Below the pieces are notes generated by a model. That model did no database searches and was not told where the DNA came from. It was given only the letters and a program-made list of their open reading frames with translations. Positions 9,161-16,662 of a stretch of DNA of 64,000 bases are shown here, piece by piece. Made by a program: the position numbers and the translations under genes. The first letter of the stretch is position 1. The number at the start of each line of letters is the position of its first letter. The stretch is from Hymenobacter persicinus. Its GTDB lineage: Bacteria > Bacteroidota > Bacteroidia > Cytophagales > Hymenobacteraceae. The stretch is from assembly GCF_004167665.1 (NCBI RefSeq), contig NZ_SEWE01000017.1:1-64000 (forward strand), read 5' to 3'.

Positions 9161-9197
9161 GAAAAAGCCCCCGCGACGCGAGTTGCGGGGGCTTTTT
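9161..9197. terminator. Bidirectional intrinsic terminator
   Basis: AAAGCCCCCGC pairs with GCGGGGGCTTT, with A-run and T-run on the two sides. It separates the convergent reductase (+) and SRA-HNH gene (-). Confidence 0.85.
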
Positions 9198-9210
9198 AGT
9201 TGACGAGTAA

Positions 9211-10095
9211 CTAGTTTTTATGAAAAATATGCCGGCGGTGATACTGGGCCCATTCGGGGCGGAGGCCATGCGCCGGATGCAGTACAAGCTGGCCTGCCAA
9301 ACCAGCTAAGCTGAAATTGTCCTCCAAACTCCAAGCACCCATATCCAACAGCACATGGTGATTCGGACACAAGCATAGTAAATTATTGAGCGTGTCTGGG
9401 CCGTGGTGGGGTGAGCCCAAGGGCTGTACGTGGGCGGCTTCGGCGTAAAGCTTGCGCCCGTTGGCCAGCTGATTACCGCAAACCTGACAGTGATACTCGT
9501 ACAAATCTTTAACTCGGCGCATCACTCTCGTATCCCGCACTAACCGAGCAGCAGTAGTGATGCGACGGGGTACGGGCGTGTACAGAGCTGCTCGCTCAGC
9601 GACTGCATCTTCTGGAGTTACTGTTGCTGCCTGGAGCTCTTCAGACTCAATTTGCTCTAGAAGGAAACGCCAAATCATAAAGCCGGAACGACCTCGCTGA
9701 TATTCGCAAGAGGTAACACTGTATAGACCGGCGTATTGGTAATAGTCTCCGAGGCTCTTGCTGCGTATTTTACGGATTACTCGGACGGGCGTCTTGTTAG
9801 TAAAGCTTAAGTGTAAGGATAGGTTTCCGCCCATCAGTGTTTGATCAGCAACTTGCTTCTTATCCTGATTGCCGCCTTCGCCAGTATACAAAATAGTGCC
9901 CCCAGCGTCAAAATCGTCCTCGTAGCCTCCGGACAGTACAATGGCTTCCGCTGGGTTACCCATCAGGTGCGAAATCCCCTTGACCCAATCCCGGTGGAGC
10001 CCGGCGGCCTTGACCTCCTTGCGGTTGCGGAACTCATGACCAGGCAGCACACCTGCAATGGCACCCAACACAATAGGAGCAGGAGCTTTTGCCAT
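9211..10095 (-). CDS. SRA(YDG)-HNH modification-dependent restriction endonuclease
   Basis: The product has 294 residues. Residues 1-150 carry SRA/YDG features: GHEFRNRKEVKAAGLHR near the N-terminus and SGGYEDDFDAGGTILYTGEGG-like sequence at 55-75. This fold flips and reads 5-methyl- or 5-hydroxymethylcytosine. Residues about 196-250 form an HNH nuclease: Cys203 and Cys206 (CQVC), Glu219-x2-His222, Asn238, Cys243 (CPNHH) and His246/247. The combination is that of type IV (McrA-like) enzymes that cut modified foreign DNA. No cognate methyltransferase is nearby, as expected. The gene is visibly less GC-rich than its neighbours and begins 4 bases after the M16 peptidase stop, so it looks like a defence gene inserted behind a housekeeping promoter. 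Confidence 0.85.
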   Translation of the reverse strand: MAKAPAPIVLGAIAGVLPGHEFRNRKEVKAAGLHRDWVKGISHLMGNPAEAIVLSGGYEDDFDAGGTILYTGEGGNQDKKQVADQTLMGGNLSLHLSFTNKTPVRVIRKIRSKSLGDYYQYAGLYSVTSCEYQRGRSGFMIWRFLLEQIESEELQAATVTPEDAVAERAALYTPVPRRITTAARLVRDTRVMRRVKDLYEYHCQVCGNQLANGRKLYAEAAHVQPLGSPHHGPDTLNNLLCLCPNHHVLLDMGAWSLEDNFSLAGLAGQLVLHPAHGLRPEWAQYHRRHIFHKN

Positions 10096-10099
10096 AACG

Positions 10100-11332
10100 T
10101 TACTCCGGCAAATACTGCAGCACGCTCAGGTTGTCCTCGTGCAAGACCTCATTGGCCAGGTCGCAGAGCTGGTTGGCCGAGATGCTGCGGATCTGGGCGA
10201 AGATTTCGTTGATGGACTCGACCCGACCCAGGTCCAGGGTGCTTTTGCCCAGCAGCTGCATCAGCCCGCCATTACTTTCCTCGGCCATGGCCAGCTGGCC
10301 CATGAGCTGCTCCTTGGCCGTGTGGAGCTGGCTGGTGCCGAGTGGTTTTTCGCGCAGCAGCTTGAGCTCCTTCTGGACCAAGCCAATGGTGCGCTTGACC
10401 TGGTTTTTCTCGGTGCCGAAGTAGATGCCGAACAGGCCCGTATCGGTATAGGGGCTGTAGGTAGAGTCGATGGAATACACCAGGCCGTGTTTTTCGCGCA
10501 CGCCCAGATTCAGGCGGGAGTTCATGCCGGGGCCGCCCAGGATGTTGTTGAGCATGAAAAACGGCACCCGCCGCGGGTCCTTGATGGCGTAGGCCGGCCC
10601 CCCGATCAGGCAGTGGGCCTGGGTGATGGAGCGCCGCTCGAGCTGCTCGGTGCGCTGGTAGCTGGTAAACGGCATGCGGGGCCGGGCACCGAGCCGGGCC
10701 GGCAACGGAGCCAGGTACTTATCGGCCAGCTTCTTGACCTCGGAAAAAGGCAGGTTGCTCACCGAGGAAAACGCCAGCCGGTCGGTGCGCACGTTTTCGG
10801 CCAGAAACTGCCGGAAGTCAGCCTGCTGGAAGTCGGTCACGCTCTGGCGGGTACCCAGAATGTTGTGGCCCAGGGAATGCTGCCCGTACACCACGGTGTC
10901 GAAGTCGTCAATGATGGCGTCCTCGGGGGCGTCCTGGTACATGCTCATCTCCTCCAGAATCACGGTGCGCTCCTTCTCGATTTCGCGCTCCGGAAACACG
11001 GAGTTGAAGGTCAGGTCGGTCAGCAGCTCAAAGGCCCGCTCGAAGTGGGTGCTGAGCAGGGAGGCGTAGAAGCAGATTTTCTCCTTGGTGGTGTAGGCGT
11101 TCAGCTCCCCGCCCACGGTTTCGAGCCGGTTCAGGATGTGAAACGAGCGGCGCTTCTCGGTGCCCTTGAAGGCCATGTGCTCCCAGAAATGGGCCAGGCC
11201 CTGCTGGTGGGGTTTTTCGTCGCGGGAGCCAATGTCAAGCAGGAAGCCGCAGTGCGCAATCTTGGTATGCGGCACCTGCTTGTGGAGCAAGCGGATGCCG
11301 TTGGGGTATTCGTGAAAATCGTATTCAGACAT
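10100..11332 (-). CDS. M16 family zinc peptidase
   Basis: This is a 410-residue peptidase of the pitrilysin/processing-peptidase family M16. The inverted zinc motif HxxEH is present as His48-Phe-Trp-Glu51-His52 (LAHFWEHMAFKGT). The third ligand Glu lies about 75 residues later in the REIEKERTVILEEM region. The C-terminal M16 domain contains the substrate-binding Arg-Tyr-like region (GGPGMNSRLNLGVREKHGLVYSI). No signal peptide is visible, so it is probably cytoplasmic, degrading small peptides or presequences. It has its own promoter at 11418-11425 and is probably co-transcribed with the SRA-HNH gene. Confidence 0.9.
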   Translation of the reverse strand: MSEYDFHEYPNGIRLLHKQVPHTKIAHCGFLLDIGSRDEKPHQQGLAHFWEHMAFKGTEKRRSFHILNRLETVGGELNAYTTKEKICFYASLLSTHFERAFELLTDLTFNSVFPEREIEKERTVILEEMSMYQDAPEDAIIDDFDTVVYGQHSLGHNILGTRQSVTDFQQADFRQFLAENVRTDRLAFSSVSNLPFSEVKKLADKYLAPLPARLGARPRMPFTSYQRTEQLERRSITQAHCLIGGPAYAIKDPRRVPFFMLNNILGGPGMNSRLNLGVREKHGLVYSIDSTYSPYTDTGLFGIYFGTEKNQVKRTIGLVQKELKLLREKPLGTSQLHTAKEQLMGQLAMAEESNGGLMQLLGKSTLDLGRVESINEIFAQIRSISANQLCDLANEVLHEDNLSVLQYLPE

Positions 11333-11417
11333 TGAGTTGGGTCTTGGAGTCCGGGGTGCCTGGGTTCTTGGACGTTGCCACCCCGCCCCTATAACCGGGC
11401 GGCCCGGCCGGTAGTTG

Positions 11418-11425
11418 CAAAGGTA
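11418..11425 (-). promoter_or_regulatory. -7 element for the M16 peptidase gene
   Basis: TACCTTTG on the minus strand. The octamer repeat element begins only 6 bases upstream, so the -33 region lies inside the repeat. Confidence 0.5.
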
Positions 11426-11430
11426 CGAGC

Positions 11431-11543
11431 GGTGAGATGGTGAAATTGTGAAATGGTGGGTTGACGTTCTGTTTGCGCTACATGCGCCACTGGCGCCGGC
11501 TGAACATCAACTCACCATTTCACCACCTCACTATTTCACCGCC
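11431..11543. repeat. Octamer-arm inverted element, copy 1
   Basis: The left arm (11431-11464) is built from degenerate GGTGAAAT octamers and the right arm (about 11507-11543) from ATTTCACC. I count 28 of 34 arm positions complementary. A core of about 42 bases begins CGTTCTG and ends CTGAACA and holds TGGCGCC-type sequence. The right arm overlaps the last codons of the minus-strand GT9 gene and supplies its TAG stop. Confidence 0.8.
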
Positions 11544-12559
11544 TCCGCCTCGGCCAGCACGGCCAGCAACTGGCTGGTTTGGATGCCGTGGGCGCAGTAA
11601 AAGTGGTTGAGTGGGCACTGGCGGTAGCCGTGCAGGCCGCAGGGGCGGCATTCGAGTTCCTCGGCCAGCTCTACCACCCGCGCAAACGGGCTCAGGGGGC
11701 CAAAGCCGAAGTAAGGCACCGTGGAGCAGTACACCGCGCAGGTGGGCGCGCCCTGGGCCGAGCATAAGTGCATCGGGGCCGAGTCGTTGACGTAGTTAAG
11801 CACCGCGCCCCGCATCAGCGCCGCCGAGGCTAATAAGGAGAGCTTACCGGCCAGATTCACCACCTGGGGCAGCCCGCTTTCGGCCAGCAGGCTGGCGCAG
11901 GCGTCGGCGTCGGGGGGGCCGCCGATTAGATACACGGTGTACTTGGGCGGCAGGGCCCGCAGCAGCTTCACCCACTGCTCTTGGGGAAATTGCTTCGTGA
12001 ACCACACCGAGGTGGGCGCAAGGCAGATATAGGGCCCCACGGCGGCGTAGGGCGCCGCGGCGGCCTCGTCGGCGGCGGGAGGGTAGAGGCGGGGCGGGGT
12101 CAGGGGCACCTCCGCGGCCGGGTCGAGCAAGTGCAGGTTGCGCGACACCTCGTGGATGCCGGCCCCGATGATGTGGGGCACCACCCGGGTGAAGCCGAAG
12201 GAAAATGGGTTTTTATCGAAGCCAATGCGCTGCCGAGCCCCGGAAAAGGCCGTCAGCAGGCCCGTAGAGGCAAAGCGCTGGAGCGTCACAACCCGGTCGT
12301 AGCCGGTGGCCCGAATTTGCCGGAGCAGCCGCCACAGGCCGGGATACTTGCTGTGCTTTTTGTCCCAGATCAGCACCTGCCGCACGTGCGGATGGTGGCG
12401 CAGCAGTCCCTCGTTGCCCTTGCGGACCAGAAAATCGACGGGCGTGTCGGGCTCGGTCTGGTGCAGGTATTCCAGCAGGGCCGTGGCCAGAATCACGTCG
12501 CCGATAAAGGCCGTCTGAATCAGCAGAATGGCGCGGGAAGAAGGCGAGGGTGCGGGCAT
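11531..12559 (-). CDS. Glycosyltransferase family 9 (heptosyltransferase-like)
   Basis: This is a 342-residue GT-B glycosyltransferase of family 9, the group of LPS heptosyltransferases. The N-terminus ILLIQTAFIGDVILATALLEYLH is the family signature for the acceptor domain. The donor-side domain contains YICLAPTSVWFTKQFPQEQWVKLL, VYLIGGPPDADAC and NYVNDSAPMHLCSAQGAPTCAVY. A Cys-rich end (ECRPCGLHGYRQCPLNHFYCAHG) is typical of Bacteroidota GT9 proteins. It is expected to add a sugar to a lipopolysaccharide core at the inner face of the inner membrane. The last codons (GCGGTGAAATAG) are part of the dispersed repeat, so the element may have replaced the original C-terminus. Confidence 0.88.
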   Translation of the reverse strand: MPAPSPSSRAILLIQTAFIGDVILATALLEYLHQTEPDTPVDFLVRKGNEGLLRHHPHVRQVLIWDKKHSKYPGLWRLLRQIRATGYDRVVTLQRFASTGLLTAFSGARQRIGFDKNPFSFGFTRVVPHIIGAGIHEVSRNLHLLDPAAEVPLTPPRLYPPAADEAAAAPYAAVGPYICLAPTSVWFTKQFPQEQWVKLLRALPPKYTVYLIGGPPDADACASLLAESGLPQVVNLAGKLSLLASAALMRGAVLNYVNDSAPMHLCSAQGAPTCAVYCSTVPYFGFGPLSPFARVVELAEELECRPCGLHGYRQCPLNHFYCAHGIQTSQLLAVLAEAEAVK

Positions 12560-12579
12560 GAACGAGGCGAAGGGAACGG

Positions 12580-12587
12580 CAAAACTA
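12580..12587 (-). promoter_or_regulatory. -7 element for the first GT9 gene
   Basis: TAGTTTTG on the minus strand matches TAnnTTTG, 20 bases before the ATG. Confidence 0.5.
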
Positions 12588-12725
12588 CGCAGGATGTGGG
12601 GTTAATAGAAGTGCCGCCGCAACTAGACAAAACCGGCCGCCGCCTTCGCGCTGCTCGGCTTTCTTTTAACTTGCAGCCCGCCCCTGCCCGGCGCGTCCCT
12701 TGTCTTTCACCCCAAGCCCCCTGCT

Positions 12726-14027
12726 ATGCGCTACGGCCCCATCTCGCCCGAACTGTTCATACAAAACCGCCGCAATTTCGTCCAGCAGCTGCCCGCCGCC
12801 TCGCTGGCCATTTTCCACTCCAACGACGTGATGCCGACCAATGCCGACGGGCACATGGCCTTCCGGCAAAACAACGACCTGTTCTACCTCTCCGGCGTGG
12901 ACCAGGAGGAAAGCATCCTCGTCATCTTCCCCGACGCGAAGCTGCCCCAGTACCGCGAAATCCTGTTTCTGAAGGAAACCAGTGACCATATCCTGGTCTG
13001 GGAAGGCTACAAGCTGACCAAAGACGAGGCCCGCGCCCAATCCGGGGTCCGTACCATCATGTGGCTCGACTCGTTTGAGCAGGTGCTACCCGCGCTGATG
13101 AACGAGGCCGAAAACGTGTACCTCAACACGAATGAGCACATCCGGGCCGTGGTGGAGGTCGAAACCCGGGACGCCCGCCGGGGCAAGGAGTTGCGGGCCG
13201 CCTACCCGCTGCACCAGTACCGCCGCGTGGCGCCCATCATGCACCAGCTGCGGGCCATCAAGAGCCAGGAGGAAATCCGGCTGATGCAGGAGGCGGCCAA
13301 CATCACCGAGAAGGCCTTTCGCCGGGTGCTGGGCTTCGTGCAGCCCGGCGTGTGGGAATACGAAATTGAAGCCGAGCTGTACCACGAGTTTCTGCGCAAC
13401 CGCAGCCGCGGGCCGGCCTACGGCAGCATCATTGCCTCGGGCGCCAATGCCTGCATTCTGCACTACGTGAGCAACGACCGGGAGTGCAAGGACGGCGACG
13501 TGCTGCTGCTCGACTTCGGCGCCGAGTACGCCAACTACGCCGCGGACTTGTCGCGCTCCATTCCCGTCAACGGCACCTTCACCAAGCGGCAGCGCGACGT
13601 GTACGAGGCCGTGCTGCGGGTCATGAAGTTTGCCACTTCCCGCCTGATTGCCGGCAACAACATCGAGGACTACCACGCCGAAGTGGGCCGCACCATGGAA
13701 CAGGAGCTCATCAAGCTCGACCTGCTCAATGCCAACGACGTGCTCAACCAAGACCCCTCGGCCCCGCTCTACAAGAAGTACTTCATGCACGGCACCAGCC
13801 ACTACCTGGGCCTCGATGTGCACGACGTGGGCGCCAAGTACCGCACCTTCGAGCCGGGCATGGTCTACACCTGCGAGCCGGGCATCTACATCCGCGAGGA
13901 AGGCCTGGGCATCCGCCTCGAAAACGACATTCTCATCACCCGCTCCCAGCCCGAGGATCTGATGAAAAACATTCCGCTGGAGGCCGACGACATCGAGCGC
14001 CTCATGCGCGAAGCCCGGCAGAAGTAA
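12726..14027 (+). CDS. pepP: Xaa-Pro aminopeptidase (M24B)
   Basis: This is a 433-residue metallopeptidase that removes N-terminal residues preceding proline. The N-terminal aminopeptidase-P domain spans about residues 1-165. The pita-bread catalytic domain follows, with all five dinuclear metal ligands visible: Asp263 and Asp274 (LLDFGAEYANYAADLSRS), His359 (HGTSHYLGLDVHD), Glu384 (CEPGIYI) and Glu399 (IRLEND). Length and motif spacing match bacterial PepP. It has no signal peptide and so is cytoplasmic. The gene is monocistronic and divergent from the GT9 gene. Confidence 0.93.
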   Translation: MRYGPISPELFIQNRRNFVQQLPAASLAIFHSNDVMPTNADGHMAFRQNNDLFYLSGVDQEESILVIFPDAKLPQYREILFLKETSDHILVWEGYKLTKDEARAQSGVRTIMWLDSFEQVLPALMNEAENVYLNTNEHIRAVVEVETRDARRGKELRAAYPLHQYRRVAPIMHQLRAIKSQEEIRLMQEAANITEKAFRRVLGFVQPGVWEYEIEAELYHEFLRNRSRGPAYGSIIASGANACILHYVSNDRECKDGDVLLLDFGAEYANYAADLSRSIPVNGTFTKRQRDVYEAVLRVMKFATSRLIAGNNIEDYHAEVGRTMEQELIKLDLLNANDVLNQDPSAPLYKKYFMHGTSHYLGLDVHDVGAKYRTFEPGMVYTCEPGIYIREEGLGIRLENDILITRSQPEDLMKNIPLEADDIERLMREARQK

Positions 14028-14054
14028 GGGCTGGCCAAACCGCATACTAAACAG

Positions 14055-14085
14055 AAGGGCCACCCGGCAATCGGGTGGCCCTTTT
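14055..14085 (+). terminator. Intrinsic terminator after pepP
   Basis: AAGGGCCACCCG pairs with CGGGTGGCCCTT and a T5 run follows. Confidence 0.85.
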
Positions 14086-14255
14086 TCGTGTTTGGCAGCC
14101 TGGGTAAAGTGCCAACTCCTGGTTTTTTTACAAAAAAATGCCCGGTCGCGACTTCCTGAGCAACAGCCGACAAGGCCCCGAAAATGCCACTGGCGGGCTC
14201 TAAACGCGGAACTCGGCCGCAACTTTATCCCGGACAATAAGTATAGGCGTGTTAC

Positions 14256-14263
14256 TATGTTTG
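14256..14263 (+). promoter_or_regulatory. -7 element for the OmpA-like gene
   Basis: TATGTTTG lies 60 bases before the ATG at 14324. Apart from the pepP terminator nothing else was found in 14028-14323. Confidence 0.5.
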
Positions 14264-14323
14264 CTGTCGGGTCCTTGGGCTGGGCGGCGGCAGAGTGAAT
14301 TCTCTCACCCAAATTCCGTGCTC

Positions 14324-15778
14324 ATGAAACACAATCTAACCTCCTTTCTGGCCCTGGGACTGACGCTGCTGGCGGCGGCCCCGCGCGGGCACGCGCAGAC
14401 GGCCGACCGTAAAACGGCCCTGAGCCTCTATGGCAGCGCGTACCAGTATAAGGGCAGCCTCGGTTCCGACTTCTGGAAGTGGGACCGTAACGCGTATGGT
14501 CCCGGCATCAGCATCAACCGCTACCTCACCCCGGGCCTCGACCTGGGCCTGCAGGGCAGCTACGTGGAGCTCAAGGGCACCAAGGATGCCGCTACGTTCT
14601 TCGCCACCAACGTGGTGAACGTGAACCTGGCTCTGAAGCTCAAGCTCAACAACGGCTGGGCCCTGAAGGAAGACGCCGTGGTGCAGCCCTACCTGCTGCT
14701 GGCCCCGGGCTTCGCTTACACCAGCCGCGAAGGCCAGGTCCGTACGGTGCGCGTCGATGAAGACAAAATCTACTTCGACGCCTTTGGCGCGGCCGGCATC
14801 AACTTCCGCCTCAGCGACGCCGTGGGGCTGTTCGTGCAAACCGGCCAGCACATTCCGCTCAACGCCAACCTCGACGGCGAGCCCAACCGCGACGAAAACA
14901 AGATTGACGACCGGTACCTGCAGCACACCGTGGGCCTGACGGTTGCTTTTGGCAAAGCCAAGGACACCGACCAGGACGGCGTGCCCGACCGTAAGGACAA
15001 GTGCCCCGATACGCCCACCGGCGTGGCCGTCGACGAAAACGGTTGCCCCCTCGACGGCGACGCCGATGGGGTGCCGGATTACCAGGATAAGTGTCCGACC
15101 GAAAAAGGTCTGGCGGCGCTGGAAGGCTGCCCCGACCGGGACGGCGACGGCGTGCGCGACGGTGACGACGCCTGCCCCGACGTGGCCGGCAAAGCCGAGC
15201 TCAAAGGCTGCCCCGATGCCGACAACGACGGCGTGACGGATGCCAACGACAAGTGCCCCGACACCCCGGCCGGTACTCAGGTTGATGACAATGGCTGCCC
15301 GCTGGTGCTGGATCAGGACGGTGACGGCGTGCCCGATAACGTGGACAAATGCCCCGGTACCCCCGCTGGCGCCCGCGTCGACTCGACGGGCTGCCCCATG
15401 GTCGTGGACCCCGCCATTCAGCGCCTCGAAGTGCCGGTGCGGTTCAAAACCAACAGCACCGTGATTGAGCGAAGCTCATATCCGGCCCTGAACAAGATGG
15501 TGAAAGCCCTCCAGGACCACCCCGAGTACAGCCTGCGCATCACGGGCCACGCCGACAGCCGCGGTACCGACGAGTACAACCAGGGTCTTTCGGAGCGCCG
15601 CGCCGCCTCGGTGAAGCGCTACTTCACGGCCCGCAAGCTCGACCCGAGCCGTATCGTAACCGAAGGCCACGGCGAGAGTGAGCCCGCTGCTCCGAACACT
15701 TCGGCGGCCGGCATGGCCAAAAACCGCCGCGTGGAATTCAAGTTCGAGTTCTTCACCACCCCGGCCCCGGCTCTGTAA
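14324..15778 (+). CDS. OmpA-family protein with TSP3 repeats
   Basis: This is a 484-residue outer-membrane protein. The ATG at 14324 opens a signal peptide (MKHNLTSFLALGLTLLAAAPRGHAQ). Residues about 26-205 alternate like an 8-stranded barrel. Residues about 208-365 contain five calcium-binding thrombospondin type 3 repeats (DTDQDGVPDRKDKCP, DGDADGVPDYQDKCP, DRDGDGVRDGDDACP, DADNDGVTDANDKCP, DQDGDGVPDNVDKCP). The C-terminal OmpA domain binds diaminopimelate in peptidoglycan (ITGHADSRGTDEYNQGLSERR ... KNRRVEF) and holds the key Asp and Arg. It anchors the outer membrane to the wall through a rigid Ca-loaded spacer. Confidence 0.92.
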   Translation: MKHNLTSFLALGLTLLAAAPRGHAQTADRKTALSLYGSAYQYKGSLGSDFWKWDRNAYGPGISINRYLTPGLDLGLQGSYVELKGTKDAATFFATNVVNVNLALKLKLNNGWALKEDAVVQPYLLLAPGFAYTSREGQVRTVRVDEDKIYFDAFGAAGINFRLSDAVGLFVQTGQHIPLNANLDGEPNRDENKIDDRYLQHTVGLTVAFGKAKDTDQDGVPDRKDKCPDTPTGVAVDENGCPLDGDADGVPDYQDKCPTEKGLAALEGCPDRDGDGVRDGDDACPDVAGKAELKGCPDADNDGVTDANDKCPDTPAGTQVDDNGCPLVLDQDGDGVPDNVDKCPGTPAGARVDSTGCPMVVDPAIQRLEVPVRFKTNSTVIERSSYPALNKMVKALQDHPEYSLRITGHADSRGTDEYNQGLSERRAASVKRYFTARKLDPSRIVTEGHGESEPAAPNTSAAGMAKNRRVEFKFEFFTTPAPAL

Positions 15779-15793
15779 AGACGTCGCGGTACA

Positions 15794-15834
15794 GCAAAAA
15801 GACCCTCGCCAGCCCGGCGAGGGTCTTTTTTTGT
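15794..15834 (+). terminator. Intrinsic terminator after the OmpA-like gene
   Basis: AAAGACCCTCGCC pairs with GGCGAGGGTCTTT and is followed by T-rich sequence. Confidence 0.85.
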
Positions 15835-15980
15835 GAGCAAGCTTGCCGTACCCCGCCGGATTTAGCTCTTCGCTGATGCTGCCTGGCGTACTCATGCATA
15901 GCCGTGCGGCTGGCGGCTTAGCCTCCTGCGCCCCCGGTCGGGCCGACGGCTCAGACTGGTTACGCTGGAACGGCTGCCAA

Positions 15981-16014
15981 GAAAAAAGGGACTGCCGGGC
16001 GGCAGTCCCTTTGG
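15981..16014 (-). terminator. Intrinsic terminator of the DUF4252 gene
   Basis: AAAGGGACTGCC pairs with GGCAGTCCCTTT. The long A-run on the left reads as a T-run on the minus strand. Confidence 0.75.
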
Positions 16015-16040
16015 GGGTTTCGGTGACGGACTAAGGAAAG

Positions 16041-16598
16041 TTATTTGCTGATTTCGGACTTCACCTTGGGCAGAAACTTAACCAGCTGCTGGAGCTGGTC
16101 CTGGGTGAAGTTGCCGGAAATAGCCACCAGCATAAACGATTCGGGGGCGCCATCCACGTTGCCGGTAGCCACTACTTCCTGCACTTTGTCGCCCTGCTGG
16201 CGGGCGGCGTAGCGCAGCACGGCCGTGCCCGACTCCGTAACCGGCAGGGGCGTGTACCGCTCACTGGCCAGCAACCCGTCCACTTCCTTGTTGAGCCCAT
16301 CGGCCACCAACTGCCGGGCGCTGCTCGACGAGGGCACGAAGGTGAGCACCTTCACGCTGCGCACCGCCGACAAAGCCTGGGTCACGGAGTTTTCGCCGCC
16401 GAGGCTGCCGACTTTCATCAGCAGCAGCCGGGTGGTGAGGCCCGCCGACCAGTCGTTGACTTTAAAGCCGGAGCGGCCCTCGTACTTGCGGAAAAACTGG
16501 TCTACGGTCTTGGCGGGCTGGCCGGGGCCGGCGCTGCGGCAGCTGGTCACGGCCAACAGAGCGGCCATAGCGAAAAAGGTAAGCAGGCGGATTTTCAT
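16041..16598 (-). CDS. DUF4252 lipoprotein
   Basis: This is a 185-residue lipoprotein: signal MKIRLLTFFAMAALLAVTSC, with the lipobox Cys at residue 20. The body matches the Bacteroidota DUF4252 pattern: an N-terminal segment FFRKYEGRSGFKVNDWSAGLTTRLL, a central VRSVKVLTF strand, and a C-terminal FMLVAISGNFTQDQLQQLVKFL. The family function is unknown. It has its own terminator downstream; the large gene upstream on the same strand ends 64 bases before its start. Confidence 0.75.
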   Translation of the reverse strand: MKIRLLTFFAMAALLAVTSCRSAGPGQPAKTVDQFFRKYEGRSGFKVNDWSAGLTTRLLLMKVGSLGGENSVTQALSAVRSVKVLTFVPSSSSARQLVADGLNKEVDGLLASERYTPLPVTESGTAVLRYAARQQGDKVQEVVATGNVDGAPESFMLVAISGNFTQDQLQQLVKFLPKVKSEISK

Positions 16599-16662
16599 GG
16601 CGTAAAGAGAGTGAAAAATACGAACTGCTACCCTCTACGCAGATTCAGGCCGGCCGTTGGAA

